Assembly: GCF_001885585.1 (NCBI RefSeq)
Contig: NZ_LSRP01000035.1
Location: forward strand, 1-64,000
Origin: Pararhizobium antarcticum
GTDB taxonomy: Bacteria > Pseudomonadota > Alphaproteobacteria > Rhizobiales > Rhizobiaceae
Direction of reading: 5' to 3'
Length of the DNA: 64,000 nucleotides
Shown here: one piece after another, positions 35,687-46,169 of the stretch
Layout of the letters: each line of letters opens with the position of its first letter
Numbering within the stretch: position 1 is the first letter of the stretch
Made by a program: the position numbers and the translations under genes
Notes under the pieces: model-generated
What the model was told of the DNA's origin: nothing
The model's input: the letters and a program-made list of their open reading frames with translations, nothing else
Database searches by the model: none

Positions 35687-37246
35687 TTGACACTCCTGCA
35701 GATCCTCACAGTCGTGCTGGTTATCGCGCTTGCGGCGATTGCCGGCATCTATGCTTGGGGCCGGTTCGGCCGTCGCCCGCATGGTGCTGAAAGCAATGCG
35801 CTGCCGCCTCTGGAGGAGGAAACGGTCCTTGACCGACGGGGGCGCTCGCTGCGCTTGCAGCATGCCGGGGAAAACGGCCTTTCGCTGATTTCCGGAAATG
35901 TCGACGCCTTCGTCGCCCGGGCGCTGTCCGCCCGCCAGGCCGGGCGCAGCCTCGATTTGAAATATTACTACTGGAAGAACGACCTGACCGGCAGGCTTCT
36001 GACGCGTGAGGTGCTGGACGCTGCGGACCGCGGCGTTCGGGTGCGGCTGCTGCTCGACGACATCAATGCCGGGCTGCACGACCGCATGTGTCTGGCACTG
36101 GACGCGCATCCCAACATCGAAGTCCGGCTGTTCAATCCAAGCCGGGCGAGGACCGATCGGTTCAAGCGCGGCGTCGAAATGGTGCTGCGTGCCTTCAGCG
36201 CCACCCGCCGCATGCACAACAAGGCCTGGATCGCCGATGGACGCGTGGTGATCACGGGCGGTCGCAATATCGGCGATGCCTATTTCGACGCAGCGGACGA
36301 TTCGAACTTCCATGATCTCGATGTCTGGATGCTCGGGCCGATCGCCGAGGAAGCCGGCGTCGTCTTCGACCAGTATTGGAACAGCCAGGTGGTCCTGCCG
36401 ATCGGCGCGCTGCGCACGCCGCGCGCCCACTATCTGCCGGCCTTGCGTCGCAAGCTGGAAAAACGGGTGCAAAGCCAGGCAGGCAGCTTCTACCGGTCGC
36501 AGGTGGATAAGGCGGCTGCGGTCGATGGTCTCTGGCATGGCAGCCGGCCGCTGCACTGGACGGGGCAGGCGCGGATCGTCGCCGATCCGCCGGAAAAGGC
36601 ACATCTGCAGAAACGCCAGAACTGGCTGATGCGCGATCTGCTGCCCGTGCTGCACGGCGCGCGCAAGGAAATCCGGATCATTTCGCCCTATTTCATTCCC
36701 GGCCGCAACGGCACGGCTGAATTTGCGCGGCTGGTGGCGGCCAAGGTCGAGGTCTCGATCCTGACCAATTCTCTGGCCGCCACCGATGTCGCTGCCGCCC
36801 ACGGCGCCTATGCGAATTATCGAAAGGGCTTGCTGAAAAGCGGCGTTGCGCTGTTCGAACTCAAGGCCGACACGGTGGTCGCCGATCCGCAGCGCCTGTC
36901 GCTGTTTGGATCCCGCAGTGCAAGCCTGCACACCAAGGCGTTTATTGTGGACGGCAGGATCGGCTTTGTCGGTTCGCTGAATTTCGACCCGCGCTCGGCC
37001 TCGCTGAACACGGAAATGGGCGTGCTGTTCGAACATGCGGGATTGCTGGCAGAGGTGCGTGCGGTCTTCGACGATGAAACCGCACCGGCAAACAGCTTCC
37101 GGCTGTCGTTGAGCGAGGGCCGGTTGCGCTGGCACGACGAGGTCGAAGGCAAGCCGCGAACCCTGAAGCGGGAACCGGAAGCTGGATTTCTGCGGCGCGT
37201 GACCGCCGGCATCATCGGTATCCTGCCGATCGAATCCCAGCTCTGA
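35687..37246 (+). CDS. Phospholipase D-family protein (cardiolipin synthase-like)
   Basis: A 519-residue protein with an N-terminal membrane helix (LLQILTVVLVIALAAIAGIY) and two HKD motifs: MHNKAWIADGRVVITGGRN and LHTKAFIVDGRIGFVGSLNF. Such enzymes transfer phosphatidyl groups at the membrane. The start is a TTG codon directly after the preceding gene; no ATG fits the frame, so the exact start is uncertain. Both active-site motifs are intact. Confidence 0.85.
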   Translation: MTLLQILTVVLVIALAAIAGIYAWGRFGRRPHGAESNALPPLEEETVLDRRGRSLRLQHAGENGLSLISGNVDAFVARALSARQAGRSLDLKYYYWKNDLTGRLLTREVLDAADRGVRVRLLLDDINAGLHDRMCLALDAHPNIEVRLFNPSRARTDRFKRGVEMVLRAFSATRRMHNKAWIADGRVVITGGRNIGDAYFDAADDSNFHDLDVWMLGPIAEEAGVVFDQYWNSQVVLPIGALRTPRAHYLPALRRKLEKRVQSQAGSFYRSQVDKAAAVDGLWHGSRPLHWTGQARIVADPPEKAHLQKRQNWLMRDLLPVLHGARKEIRIISPYFIPGRNGTAEFARLVAAKVEVSILTNSLAATDVAAAHGAYANYRKGLLKSGVALFELKADTVVADPQRLSLFGSRSASLHTKAFIVDGRIGFVGSLNFDPRSASLNTEMGVLFEHAGLLAEVRAVFDDETAPANSFRLSLSEGRLRWHDEVEGKPRTLKREPEAGFLRRVTAGIIGILPIESQL

Positions 37247-37271
37247 ACGAACAGTCTTTACCGTTCGTTCA
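37244..37271. repeat. 9-bp inverted repeat at the PLD gene stop
   Basis: TGAACGAAC (37244-37252), which contains the stop codon, is the exact reverse complement of 37263-37271, with a 10-base loop. Perhaps a weak terminator; no T-run. Confidence 0.4.
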
Positions 37272-37403
37272 CTGTGTGCGGTTCAAACCCTGTATGGAGG
37301 GTGTTTTAGCTGATGCTATTCTCGCGCGCAGATGGCAAAGCGAGGGTAACGGACAGCGCATTGCCGGTTGCCCGGGCGCAATTAACGTTATCAACGTTGG
37401 CGA

Positions 37404-37435
37404 CTTGAAGTCGGGTACTTGGACACTCTATGTAT
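37404..37435 (+). promoter_or_regulatory. Heat-shock (RpoH)-like promoter of clpP
   Basis: CTTGAAG at 37404-37410 and CTATGTAT at 37428-37435, 17 bases apart, resemble the alphaproteobacterial RpoH consensus (CTTGAA and C-x-TAT-x-T). It lies 70 bases upstream of the clpP start, and clpP is a known RpoH target in related bacteria. Confidence 0.45.
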
Positions 37436-37504
37436 GGGAAGAGATATTTTCGATGATTCCCGGAGCGCAAAAGGGTTTGCGATCCAGATTGACAAAGGTT
37501 TGAC

Positions 37505-38137
37505 ATGAGAAATCCCGTTGATACCGCGATGGCCCTGGTGCCGATGGTTGTTGAGCAGACCAACCGCGGCGAACGTTCCTACGATATTTTCTCCCGCCTC
37601 CTGAAAGAACGCATCATCTTTCTGACCGGTCCGGTCGAAGACCACATGGCGACCCTGATCTGCGCGCAGCTTTTGTTCCTGGAAGCGGAAAACCCCAAGA
37701 AGGAAATCGCGCTCTACATCAACTCGCCGGGTGGCGTCGTTACCGCCGGCATGGCGATCTACGACACGATGCAGTTCATCAAGCCGGCCGTGTCGACGCT
37801 CTGCATCGGCCAGGCCGCATCCATGGGCTCGCTGCTTCTGGCTGCCGGCCACAAGGATATGCGCTTTGCAACGCCAAACGCCCGCATCATGGTTCACCAG
37901 CCATCCGGCGGTTTCCAGGGCCAGGCCTCCGACATCGAGCGTCATGCCCGGGATATCCTGAAGATGAAGCGCCGCCTGAACGAGGTCTATGTGAAGCACA
38001 CCGGCCGCACGCTTGAGGAAGTCGAGCAGACGCTCGACCGCGATCACTTCATGACCGCGGACGAGGCTCTGAGCTGGGGCGTCATCGACAAGGTCATCAC
38101 GTCGCGCGAGGCCATGGAAGCCGCGCAGCCGGCGTGA
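37505..38137 (+). CDS. clpP: ATP-dependent Clp protease proteolytic subunit
   Basis: A 210-residue serine protease subunit that forms the double-heptamer chamber fed by ClpX or ClpA. Catalytic Ser106 lies in [10 protein letters not shown] and His131 in [12 protein letters not shown]; the glycine loop [11 protein letters not shown] is also present. It is followed by clpX 300 bases downstream, the standard arrangement; that gap shows no other gene. Confidence 0.97.
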   Translation: MRNPVDTAMALVPMVVEQTNRGERSYDIFSRLLKERIIFLTGPVEDHMATLICAQLLFLEAENPKKEIALYINSPGGVVTAGMAIYDTMQFIKPAVSTLCIGQAASMGSLLLAAGHKDMRFATPNARIMVHQPSGGFQGQASDIERHARDILKMKRRLNEVYVKHTGRTLEEVEQTLDRDHFMTADEALSWGVIDKVITSREAMEAAQPA

Positions 38138-38437
38138 GATCAAGCTTTTGTGTGCGGATAGATGCAATTGTGACACATTTGTAATCGTAATTGGGGTTTA
38201 TCCGCTCGCCAAAGCCGTTAGTATCTGCCGTTAATGCTATGTTGAAGTTTGAGGCTCTAGCATTCGGTATTCGGTGGGAGTTCTGTTGCCGCCGGACGTC
38301 AGACAGGTTGTTTGAGGCCGGCTCGTACTCCCAAAAGCCATGCAGTTGCAGGCGCAAGCAGCGGCAGTTTCTGCAAGGCGGGTTGAGTGGTCCGTTGTAT
38401 CCTTCAGGGGTGCACGGCGTGCTGGAAGGACATTGAA

Positions 38438-39715
38438 ATGAGCAAGGTCAGCGGTAGCAACGGCGGTGACTCCAAGAATACGCTTTATTGTTCGTTTTGC
38501 GGCAAGAGCCAGCACGAGGTCCGCAAACTGATTGCCGGACCGACAGTGTTCATCTGCGATGAATGCGTCGAATTGTGCATGGACATCATCCGCGAAGAGA
38601 ACAAGACCTCCATGGTCAAGTCGCGCGATGGCGTGCCGACACCGCAGGAAATTATCAAGGTTCTCGACGAATACGTCATTGGCCAGCAACAGGCCAAGCG
38701 CATCCTGTCGGTTGCCGTTCACAACCATTACAAGCGGCTGGCGCACTCTACAAAGGGTAGCGACATCGAGCTGGCCAAGTCCAACATCATGCTGGTTGGT
38801 CCGACCGGCTGCGGCAAGACCTATCTTGCCCAGACGCTCGCCCGGATCATCGATGTGCCCTTCACCATGGCCGATGCAACGACGCTGACCGAGGCCGGCT
38901 ATGTTGGCGAGGATGTCGAGAACATCATCCTGAAGCTTCTCCAGTCTGCCGACTACAATGTCGAACGGGCTCAGCGCGGCATCGTCTATATCGACGAAGT
39001 CGACAAGATTTCGCGCAAGTCCGACAATCCGTCGATCACCCGTGACGTCTCGGGCGAGGGCGTGCAGCAGGCACTCCTGAAGATCATGGAAGGAACCGTC
39101 GCTTCGGTACCGCCGCAGGGTGGCCGCAAGCATCCGCAGCAGGAATTCCTGCAGGTCGATACGACCAACATCCTGTTCATCTGCGGTGGTGCCTTTGCAG
39201 GCCTCGACAAGATCATTTCGGCGCGTGGCGAAAAGACCTCGATCGGCTTCGGCGCTTCTGTCCGTTCGCCGGAAGATCGTCGCGTCGGCGAAGTGCTGCG
39301 CGAACTCGAGCCGGAAGACCTGGTCAAGTTCGGACTGATCCCGGAATTCATTGGTCGTCTGCCGGTTCTGGCAACGCTGGAAGACCTCGATGAGGATGCG
39401 CTGATCCAGATCCTGTCGGAGCCGAAGAACGCGCTGATCAAGCAGTACCAGCGGCTGTTCGAGATGGAAGACGTCGAACTGACGTTCCACGAGGATGCGT
39501 TGCGCGAGATCGCCAAGCGGGCCATCACCCGCAAGACCGGTGCCCGCGGCCTGCGCTCGATCATGGAAAAGATCCTGCTCGACACGATGTTCGAACTGCC
39601 GACGCTGGAAGGCGTTCGCGAGGTCGTCATCTCCGACGAGGTCGTCAAGGGCTCCGCCCGGCCGCTCTACATCTACTCGGAACGGTCGGAAGAGAAGGCC
39701 AACGTTTCGGCCTGA
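38438..39715 (+). CDS. clpX: ATP-dependent Clp protease ATP-binding subunit ClpX
   Basis: A 425-residue AAA+ unfoldase. The N-terminal zinc-binding domain has [11 protein letters not shown] and CDECVELC; the Walker A motif [12 protein letters not shown] and Walker B motif VYIDEVDKI follow. It delivers ssrA-tagged and other substrates to ClpP. GGAAGGA precedes ATG 38438. An intrinsic terminator follows at 39745. Confidence 0.97.
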   Translation: MSKVSGSNGGDSKNTLYCSFCGKSQHEVRKLIAGPTVFICDECVELCMDIIREENKTSMVKSRDGVPTPQEIIKVLDEYVIGQQQAKRILSVAVHNHYKRLAHSTKGSDIELAKSNIMLVGPTGCGKTYLAQTLARIIDVPFTMADATTLTEAGYVGEDVENIILKLLQSADYNVERAQRGIVYIDEVDKISRKSDNPSITRDVSGEGVQQALLKIMEGTVASVPPQGGRKHPQQEFLQVDTTNILFICGGAFAGLDKIISARGEKTSIGFGASVRSPEDRRVGEVLRELEPEDLVKFGLIPEFIGRLPVLATLEDLDEDALIQILSEPKNALIKQYQRLFEMEDVELTFHEDALREIAKRAITRKTGARGLRSIMEKILLDTMFELPTLEGVREVVISDEVVKGSARPLYIYSERSEEKANVSA

Positions 39716-39744
39716 TCGACCAGGAAGACATATCGAACACTGGA

Positions 39745-39770
39745 AAGGCTCGCCGCAAGCGGGCCTTTTT
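39745..39770 (+). terminator. Intrinsic terminator after clpX
   Basis: A nine-pair stem (39745-39753 with 39759-39767, one G-T) around CGCAA, followed by a T-run. It ends the clpX transcript. The remaining 325 bases to lon hold no gene. Confidence 0.8.
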
Positions 39771-40096
39771 CTTGCGCTATTCTTTCAGGGAAAAGGCCTG
39801 CCGTGCCGATCGCCAGCAGAATCTGCGATTGCCAAGGGCGGCCAAGAACGCGATGATATGACGATTCTATGTCGCGTGTTCGGAAATGCGACGCTGCGTG
39901 GCCTAACCCCAAGGCAAGGTCCGCAACAGTCCGGTGCCGTATATGTCAAAGACCCTCTGTTTGCGATGGCCGGTGTTGGTCGAAGGGTTGAAATCTGAGT
40001 TGGCGCACTCCACTTCTATCGTGGAAAAAATGACGGCCGGCGGCGCCTTGAACGCAGCCGGTAACGGGCCCGGAAACGGGACGGAAAGGAAATGAC

Positions 40097-42517
40097 ATGA
40101 CGAACAAAACGTCTTCGACAATCGAGAGCGCGACGTATCCCGTCCTGCCGCTGCGCGATATTGTGGTGTTTCCGCACATGATCGTGCCGCTCTTCGTCGG
40201 ACGTGAAAAGTCGATCCGTGCGCTGGAAGAGGTCATGGGAACCGACAAGCAGATCATGCTTGCCACCCAGATCAATGCCAGCGACGACGACCCCGAGCCT
40301 TCGGCCATCTACCAGATCGGCACGATCGCCAATGTCCTGCAACTGCTGAAGCTGCCCGACGGTACGGTCAAGGTTCTCGTGGAAGGCCGCTCCCGGGCCG
40401 AGATCGATGGCTATACGCGCCGCGAGGAGTTTTACGAGGCGATGGCGCATGCCTTGCCGGAACCCGCAGACGATCCGGTCGAGGTCGAGGCGCTGAGCCG
40501 GTCCGTGGTCTCGGAATTCGAGAGCTACGTAAAGCTCAACAAGAAGATTTCCCCCGAAGTGGTCGGCGCCGCCAGCCAGATCGAGGATTATTCGAAGCTC
40601 GCCGATACGGTCGCATCGCACCTCTCCATCAAGATCGTCGAAAAGCAGGAAATGCTGGAGACGACGAGCGTCAAGATGCGGCTTGAAAAGGCCCTCGGCT
40701 TCATGGAAGGCGAGATCTCTGTCCTTCAGGTGGAAAAGCGCATCCGCTCGCGCGTCAAGCGCCAGATGGAAAAGACCCAGCGCGAGTATTACCTCAACGA
40801 GCAGATGAAGGCGATCCAGAAGGAACTTGGCGACGGCGAGGAAGGCCGCGACGAGATGGCCGAGCTGGAAGACAAGATCGTCAAGGCCAAGCTCTCCAAG
40901 GAGGCCCGCGAAAAGGCGGATGCCGAAATGAAGAAGCTGCGCCAGATGAGCCCGATGTCGGCGGAAGCCACCGTCGTGCGCAACTATCTGGACTGGCTGA
41001 CGGGCATTCCGTGGAACAAGAAGTCGAAGATCAAGACCGATCTCAACCACGCCGAGAAGGTGCTGGAAGTCGATCACTTCGGTCTCGACAAGGTCAAGGA
41101 GCGCATCGTCGAATATCTCGCCGTGCAGGCCCGCTCGACCAAGATCAAGGGTCCGATCCTGTGCCTCGTCGGTCCTCCGGGTGTCGGCAAGACATCGCTC
41201 GCCAAGTCGATCGCCAAGGCGACCGGCCGCGAATATGTGCGCATGGCGCTCGGCGGCGTCCGTGACGAAGCCGAGATCCGCGGTCACCGCCGCACCTATA
41301 TCGGCTCGATGCCCGGCAAGGTCATCCAGTCGATGAAGAAGGCCAAGAAGTCCAACCCGCTCTTCCTGCTCGATGAAATCGACAAGATGGGCCAGGACTT
41401 CCGGGGTGATCCGTCGTCAGCTCTGCTCGAGGTGCTCGATCCGGAACAGAACTCGACCTTCATGGACCACTATCTGGAGGTCGAATACGATCTCTCGAAC
41501 GTGATGTTCATCACCACCGCGAACACGCTGAACATCCCTGCACCGTTGATGGACCGCATGGAGATCATCCGCATCGCCGGTTACACCGAAGAGGAAAAGA
41601 AGGAGATCGCCAAGCGTCATCTGCTTCCGAAGGCCATCCGCGACCATGCGTTGCAGCCGGCCGAGTTTTCGATGAGCGACGAGGCGCTTGAGGTGACGAT
41701 CCAGACCTACACCCGCGAAGCCGGTGTGCGCAGTCTTGAACGCGAACTGATGAAGGTCGCACGCAAGGCTGTGACCGAGATCATCAAGGGCAAGACCAAG
41801 ACGGTCGAGGTCACCAAGGCCAACCTGAGCGACTATCTCGGTGTTCCGCGCTATCGCCACGGCGAAGCGGAAGGCGAGGATCAGGTCGGTGTGGTCACGG
41901 GGCTCGCCTGGACGGAAGTCGGCGGCGAGTTGCTGACGATCGAAGGTGTCATGATGCCCGGCAAGGGCCGCATGACGGTCACTGGCAACTTGCGCGACGT
42001 GATGAAGGAATCGATTTCGGCTGCAGCATCCTATGTGCGCAGCCGGGCCATCGACTTCGGCATCGAGCCACCATTGTTCGACAAGAGCGACATCCATGTG
42101 CACGTTCCGGAAGGTGCTACGCCCAAGGATGGTCCGTCGGCCGGTGTTGCCATGGCAACGGCGATTGTGTCGATCATGACCGGCATCGCGATCGACAAGA
42201 ACGTCGCAATGACGGGCGAGATCACCTTGCGCGGCCGTGTCCTGCCGATCGGTGGCCTGAAGGAAAAGCTGCTTGCGGCCCTGCGCGGCGGCATCAAGAA
42301 GGTGCTGATCCCGGAAGAAAACGCCAAGGATCTGGCGGAGATTCCGGACAATGTGAAGAACAACATGGAGATCATTCCGGTCTCCCATATTGGCGAGGTG
42401 CTGAAGCACGCGCTGGTACGGGCACCGGTTGCGATCGAATGGGATGCTTCCAAGCAGGCGACAACGATTCCCGCATCGGAATCGGCGGATGATGCCGGTG
42501 CGTTGATCGCGCACTGA
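40097..42517 (+). CDS. lon: ATP-dependent protease Lon
   Basis: An 806-residue protease: N-terminal LON substrate domain ([20 protein letters not shown]), AAA+ core with Walker [14 protein letters not shown], and the Ser-Lys protease domain with Ser681 in [10 protein letters not shown] and Lys724 in LKEKLLAAL, 43 residues apart as in E. coli. It degrades misfolded and regulatory proteins. GGAAAGGAA precedes the start. Followed by a terminator and hupB. Confidence 0.97.
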   Translation: MTNKTSSTIESATYPVLPLRDIVVFPHMIVPLFVGREKSIRALEEVMGTDKQIMLATQINASDDDPEPSAIYQIGTIANVLQLLKLPDGTVKVLVEGRSRAEIDGYTRREEFYEAMAHALPEPADDPVEVEALSRSVVSEFESYVKLNKKISPEVVGAASQIEDYSKLADTVASHLSIKIVEKQEMLETTSVKMRLEKALGFMEGEISVLQVEKRIRSRVKRQMEKTQREYYLNEQMKAIQKELGDGEEGRDEMAELEDKIVKAKLSKEAREKADAEMKKLRQMSPMSAEATVVRNYLDWLTGIPWNKKSKIKTDLNHAEKVLEVDHFGLDKVKERIVEYLAVQARSTKIKGPILCLVGPPGVGKTSLAKSIAKATGREYVRMALGGVRDEAEIRGHRRTYIGSMPGKVIQSMKKAKKSNPLFLLDEIDKMGQDFRGDPSSALLEVLDPEQNSTFMDHYLEVEYDLSNVMFITTANTLNIPAPLMDRMEIIRIAGYTEEEKKEIAKRHLLPKAIRDHALQPAEFSMSDEALEVTIQTYTREAGVRSLERELMKVARKAVTEIIKGKTKTVEVTKANLSDYLGVPRYRHGEAEGEDQVGVVTGLAWTEVGGELLTIEGVMMPGKGRMTVTGNLRDVMKESISAAASYVRSRAIDFGIEPPLFDKSDIHVHVPEGATPKDGPSAGVAMATAIVSIMTGIAIDKNVAMTGEITLRGRVLPIGGLKEKLLAALRGGIKKVLIPEENAKDLAEIPDNVKNNMEIIPVSHIGEVLKHALVRAPVAIEWDASKQATTIPASESADDAGALIAH

Positions 42518-42577
42518 AATTGCTCATATACGTGCCGTTTTGTGGTCGTCGCATCACGTTGGCACAGAAAACACTGG

Positions 42578-42604
42578 AGACCGGCACAATTGCCGGTCTT
42601 TTTT
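42578..42604 (+). terminator. Intrinsic terminator after lon
   Basis: AGACCGGCA (42578-42586) pairs perfectly with 42591-42599 around CAAT, followed by six Ts. Confidence 0.88.
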
Positions 42605-42738
42605 ATGTAAAACGTTACGCAAAGCCTTGCATTGCCGGGCATTCAGGGCGATTGGGTTTGCCAAGGCGAGGGCAATGCGTATGCTTCCCCCGGCTTTAAG
42701 ATTAATTCGTGTCGAACCAGTATGAAAGGGGTGGAAAC

Positions 42739-43011
42739 ATGAACAAGAACGAGCTCGTGTCGGCAGTAGCCGAGAAGGCTGGCCTGTCCAAGACCGACGC
42801 ATCTTCCGCAGTTGATGCTATCTTTGAAGTTGTCCAGGCAGAACTGAAGAATGGCGGCGACGTCCGTCTCGTTGGTTTCGGAAACTTCTCCGTCAGCCGC
42901 CGCGAAGCATCCAAGGGTCGTAACCCGTCCACCGGCGCAGAAGTCGACATTCCGGCACGCAACGTGCCGAAGTTCACTGCCGGCAAGGGTCTGAAGGACG
43001 CTGTCAACTAA
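42739..43011 (+). CDS. hupB: DNA-binding protein HU
   Basis: A 90-residue histone-like protein. MNKNELVSAVAEKAGLSKTD at the start and GFGNFSVSRREASKGRNPST are diagnostic; the DNA-binding arm ends in TGAEVDIPA. It bends and compacts DNA as a dimer. GGGGTGG precedes ATG 42739. The lon-hupB neighbourhood is conserved in many bacteria. Confidence 0.96.
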   Translation: MNKNELVSAVAEKAGLSKTDASSAVDAIFEVVQAELKNGGDVRLVGFGNFSVSRREASKGRNPSTGAEVDIPARNVPKFTAGKGLKDAVN

Positions 43012-43072
43012 GTTTCATGTTTCATCTGCGGCACGTCATGCTTCTGGCATTTTGTGGATCGCAGGTTGTACG

Positions 43073-43099
43073 GAGGCCCGGGTTTTCCCGGGCCTCTTT
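43073..43099 (+). terminator. Intrinsic terminator after hupB
   Basis: GAGGCCCGG (43074-43082) pairs with 43088-43096 around a five-base loop; TTT follows. Confidence 0.75.
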
Positions 43100-43185
43100 G
43101 CGTTTGGCTGTGGCCTGTCATTCGCCTGTTACAAAGCCGGACCAAAACCCCACCATCGTTCCAAACGTTCCGGAGGGGCTATCTC

Positions 43186-45381
43186 ATGAAGACGATTTCC
43201 ATTTCGGCGGCATTGCTCACAGCGCTTGCCGCATCCACCGTTTCACCGGCGCAGGCCGAGCCCGTTTTCAACCGCGTTGCGTCCTTCGCGGTTGCCGGCA
43301 ACCTGCCGTCCGATAAAGACCAGAAGTCGGTCACCTCTGCCGAAATCATCACGGCCACGCCGGATGGTATGACGCTGATCTATTCCGACAGCCCGCTGAA
43401 TGCGATCGGCTTCATCGACATCACCGACGCCAAGGCCCCCAAGGCAGGCGGCATCGTCGCGTTTGACGGCGAGCCGACATCGGTTGCGGCTGTCGGCGCA
43501 AAGGTGCTGGTCGGTGTCAATACAAGCGAAAGCTTCGTCAAGCCTTCCGGCGTTCTTGCGACGGTCGACGTCGCCTCGCGCAAGGTCGATGCGACCTGCG
43601 ATATCGGCGGGCAACCCGATTCCGTTGGCGTCAGCAAGGATGGACTCTTTGCTGCAATCGCCATTGAAAATGAGCGCGACGAGGATCTGAACGACGGGCA
43701 GATGCCGCAATTGCCGGCCGGCGATCTCGTCATCGTTTCGCTGAAGGATGGTTCTCCCGATTGCGCTTCGATCAAGCATGTCAGCTTGACCGGGCTTGCC
43801 GATATTGCCGGCGACGATCCGGAGCCGGAATTCGTGGCTTTCAACGGTCTCGGCGAAATCGCGCTGACGCTGCAGGAAAACAACACCATCGTCATCATCG
43901 ACGCGGCGACCGCAACCGTGAAGGCGCACTTCTCGGCCGGTACTGTCGATCTGAAGGCAGTCGATTCCAAGCGTGATGGCGCGTTGTCCTTCACGACGGA
44001 TCTCGATGCCGTCAAGCGTGAGCCGGACGCCGTAAAATGGCTCGATGACAACCGCCTCGTTATTGCCAATGAAGGCGACTATGAAGGCGGCTCGCGCGGT
44101 TTCACCATTTTTGACAAGGCGGGCAAGGTCCTGTTCGAATCGGGATCGAGCTTTGAGCATGCCGTGGCCGCGATCGGCCATTACCCGGAAAAGCGCTCCG
44201 CCGCCAAGGGTGTCGAGCCTGAAGGCCTCGAAGCTGCGACATTCGGAGAAGACAAGCTGTTCTTCGTTCTGGCCGAACGCGCATCGGTCGTCGGCGTTTA
44301 CAAGGACACCGGCGCAGACCCGGAACTCCTGCAACTGCTGCCCTCGGGCATTTCGCCGGAAGGCGCTGTTGCCATTCCTGCCCGCAACCTGCTTGCAACC
44401 GCCAATGAAGTCGATCTCGTCGAAGACGGCGGCGCGCGCTCGCACGTCATGATTTACGAGCGTGCCGAAGGCGAAGTGGCCTATCCGCAGATTGTCTCCG
44501 CGCAGACGGACGGCATTCCGCTGGGCTTCGGCGCCTTGTCCGGACTGTCGGCGATCAAGGACCAGCCCGGCATGCTGCATGCGGTCAACGATTCGGTCTA
44601 CGCTTCGCAGCCACGCATCTTCACGATCGACGCCACACAGAAGCCTGCGATGGTTACGGAGGCCCTTGCCATCACCCGTGACGGCCAGCCTGCGCAGAAA
44701 CTCGATATCGAAGGCATCACGGAGGATGGCGAAGGCGGCTTCTGGCTGGCATCCGAAGGCAATGCCGACAAGCTCTATAGCCATGCCATCCTGCATGTGA
44801 ACGCCAAGGGCGCGATCAAGGCGGAAATCGCCATTCCCGAAGAGATGCGTGCCCATGAAATCCGCTTCGGCTTCGAAGGCATCACCAGCGTTGGCGAAGG
44901 CGATGACATGACACTGTGGATGGCGGTGCAGCGCGAATGGAAGGATGACGAGAAGGGCTTCGTCAAGCTCGTTTCCTACAAGCCGTCGTCCAAGGAATGG
45001 GGTGCCGTGCGCTACCCGCTCGAAAAGACGCAAGAGGGCTGGGTCGGACTTTCCGAAATCACGGTTCACGGCGACCATGCCTATGTCATCGAGCGTGACA
45101 ACCTGATTGGGGATGCCGCGCGACTGAAAAAGATCTATCGCGTCGCCCTTGCCGAGCTGAAGCCCGCCAAACTGGGCGCCGATCTGCCGGTGGTCAAGAA
45201 GGAAGAGGTGCGTGACCTTCTCCCCGACCTGAAGAAAACCGGCGGTTATGTCGTTGACAAGGTCGAGGGCTTTGCGATCGATGCGGCCGGTATCGGCTAT
45301 GTCGTGACCGACAATGACGGGGTCGACGACTCCTCCGGCGAGACACTGTTCTTCCCGATCGGCAATATGGACGCCATGTAA
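43186..45381 (+). CDS. Exported esterase-like (phytase-related) beta-propeller protein
   Basis: A 731-residue periplasmic protein with signal MKTISISAALLTALAASTVS and a cleavage site near QAEP. The first part is propeller-like (SVAAVGAKVLVGVNTSESF, IIDAATATVKAHF); the second half matches the esterase-like activity of phytase family (DIEGITEDGEGGFWLASEGN, RFGFEGITSVGEGDDMTLWM, VEGFAIDAAGIGYVVTDNDG). The substrate is unproven, possibly a phosphoester. CGGAGGGG precedes ATG 43186. A strong terminator follows. Confidence 0.82.
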   Translation: MKTISISAALLTALAASTVSPAQAEPVFNRVASFAVAGNLPSDKDQKSVTSAEIITATPDGMTLIYSDSPLNAIGFIDITDAKAPKAGGIVAFDGEPTSVAAVGAKVLVGVNTSESFVKPSGVLATVDVASRKVDATCDIGGQPDSVGVSKDGLFAAIAIENERDEDLNDGQMPQLPAGDLVIVSLKDGSPDCASIKHVSLTGLADIAGDDPEPEFVAFNGLGEIALTLQENNTIVIIDAATATVKAHFSAGTVDLKAVDSKRDGALSFTTDLDAVKREPDAVKWLDDNRLVIANEGDYEGGSRGFTIFDKAGKVLFESGSSFEHAVAAIGHYPEKRSAAKGVEPEGLEAATFGEDKLFFVLAERASVVGVYKDTGADPELLQLLPSGISPEGAVAIPARNLLATANEVDLVEDGGARSHVMIYERAEGEVAYPQIVSAQTDGIPLGFGALSGLSAIKDQPGMLHAVNDSVYASQPRIFTIDATQKPAMVTEALAITRDGQPAQKLDIEGITEDGEGGFWLASEGNADKLYSHAILHVNAKGAIKAEIAIPEEMRAHEIRFGFEGITSVGEGDDMTLWMAVQREWKDDEKGFVKLVSYKPSSKEWGAVRYPLEKTQEGWVGLSEITVHGDHAYVIERDNLIGDAARLKKIYRVALAELKPAKLGADLPVVKKEEVRDLLPDLKKTGGYVVDKVEGFAIDAAGIGYVVTDNDGVDDSSGETLFFPIGNMDAM

Positions 45382-45411
45382 GCGTCGCAAGACATTGCCC
45401 TATCTCCAAAC

Positions 45412-45444
45412 GAAAGAGGCCGGGCGTTATGCCCGGCCTCTTTC
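45412..45444. terminator. Bidirectional terminator hairpin
   Basis: GAAAGAGGCCGGGC (45412-45425) pairs perfectly over 14 bases with 45431-45444 around GTTAT. The A- and T-containing outer stem lets it work for both the esterase gene and the convergent marR-type gene. Confidence 0.85.
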
Positions 45445-45479
45445 ATTGAATTGCTTTCCGGCTCCCGAGCCGTCCATGA

Positions 45480-45953
45480 CTACTGCGCGGCCTCGGCCGG
45501 CGTCAGCTCGGCGTCTTCCTTGCGCTTGCGGATTTCGTCCGCCTTGACGACCAGGCGGCTGACGATGTCGTACATCTGGTCGAGCTGCTCGTCGTCAAGC
45601 GCCGAGAAGATTTCCTCGATCAACTGCTTGCGCGGATGTTCGGCTGCCTCCAGCACCACGCGGCCCACGTCAGTAATCGAGACGATCTTTGCCCGGCGAT
45701 CTTCCGGGTCGGGCTTGCGCTCCACCAGCTTGTCGCGCTCCAGGCCATCAATGGCCTCGGTCACGGTGCGCGGGGCGAAATTCAGGGCACAGGCAATATC
45801 GGTCGACCGGCAGGGACCAAGCTTGCTCAGGAAGAAAAGAAACTTGCTGCGCGCCAGCGAAACACCCTCTTCCGTCATGGATTCGTTCACCAATCGGTGA
45901 ACCCGATGGTAAAGCTCAAAGAGTTTGTCTGAAACGTCAAATGTGCTTTTCAT
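45480..45953 (-). CDS. MarR-family transcriptional regulator
   Basis: A 157-residue winged-helix regulator: CRSTDIACALNFAPRTVTEA is the recognition region and DRRAKIVSITDVGRVVLEAA the wing. ATG 45953 (MKSTFDVSDKLFELYHRVHR) fits the family start; ATGs at 45983 and 46058 would extend it without homology-like text. A 7-base inverted repeat (46013-46032) upstream is a likely operator. Its ligand and targets are unknown; the divergent neighbour is the nuclease gene yhaO-like at 46170. Confidence 0.85.
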   Translation of the reverse strand: MKSTFDVSDKLFELYHRVHRLVNESMTEEGVSLARSKFLFFLSKLGPCRSTDIACALNFAPRTVTEAIDGLERDKLVERKPDPEDRRAKIVSITDVGRVVLEAAEHPRKQLIEEIFSALDDEQLDQMYDIVSRLVVKADEIRKRKEDAELTPAEAAQ

Positions 45954-46012
45954 TACCACGATATGGATATTGTGAGGGGCCATGTCAAACGGCGGTAACA
46001 CCGTTGTTGCTA

Positions 46013-46032
46013 TGACATTCTTCTCAATGTCA
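46013..46032 (-). promoter_or_regulatory. Probable MarR operator/promoter
   Basis: TGACATT and AATGTCA form a perfect inverted repeat separated by six bases, overlapping a minus-strand TTGACA. The size and position suit MarR autoregulation in the divergent intergenic region. Confidence 0.4.
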
Positions 46033-46169
46033 ATAAATTTCTGCCTGATTGCAGCCAAAACGCGCCATCCCGGTCTTCGGACGCACTTGTCGGCGGAAAG
46101 GCCTGCATAGCATCCCCCACACCGTCACCTGCCATTGACGCAAAGCCGCCGGGCGGGTCATGTTCAGCC

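Noticed and set aside
43243-45390. 715-codon minus-strand frame opposite the esterase-like gene
   Set aside because: Antisense shadow with no start signal; the sense gene has a signal peptide and family motifs.
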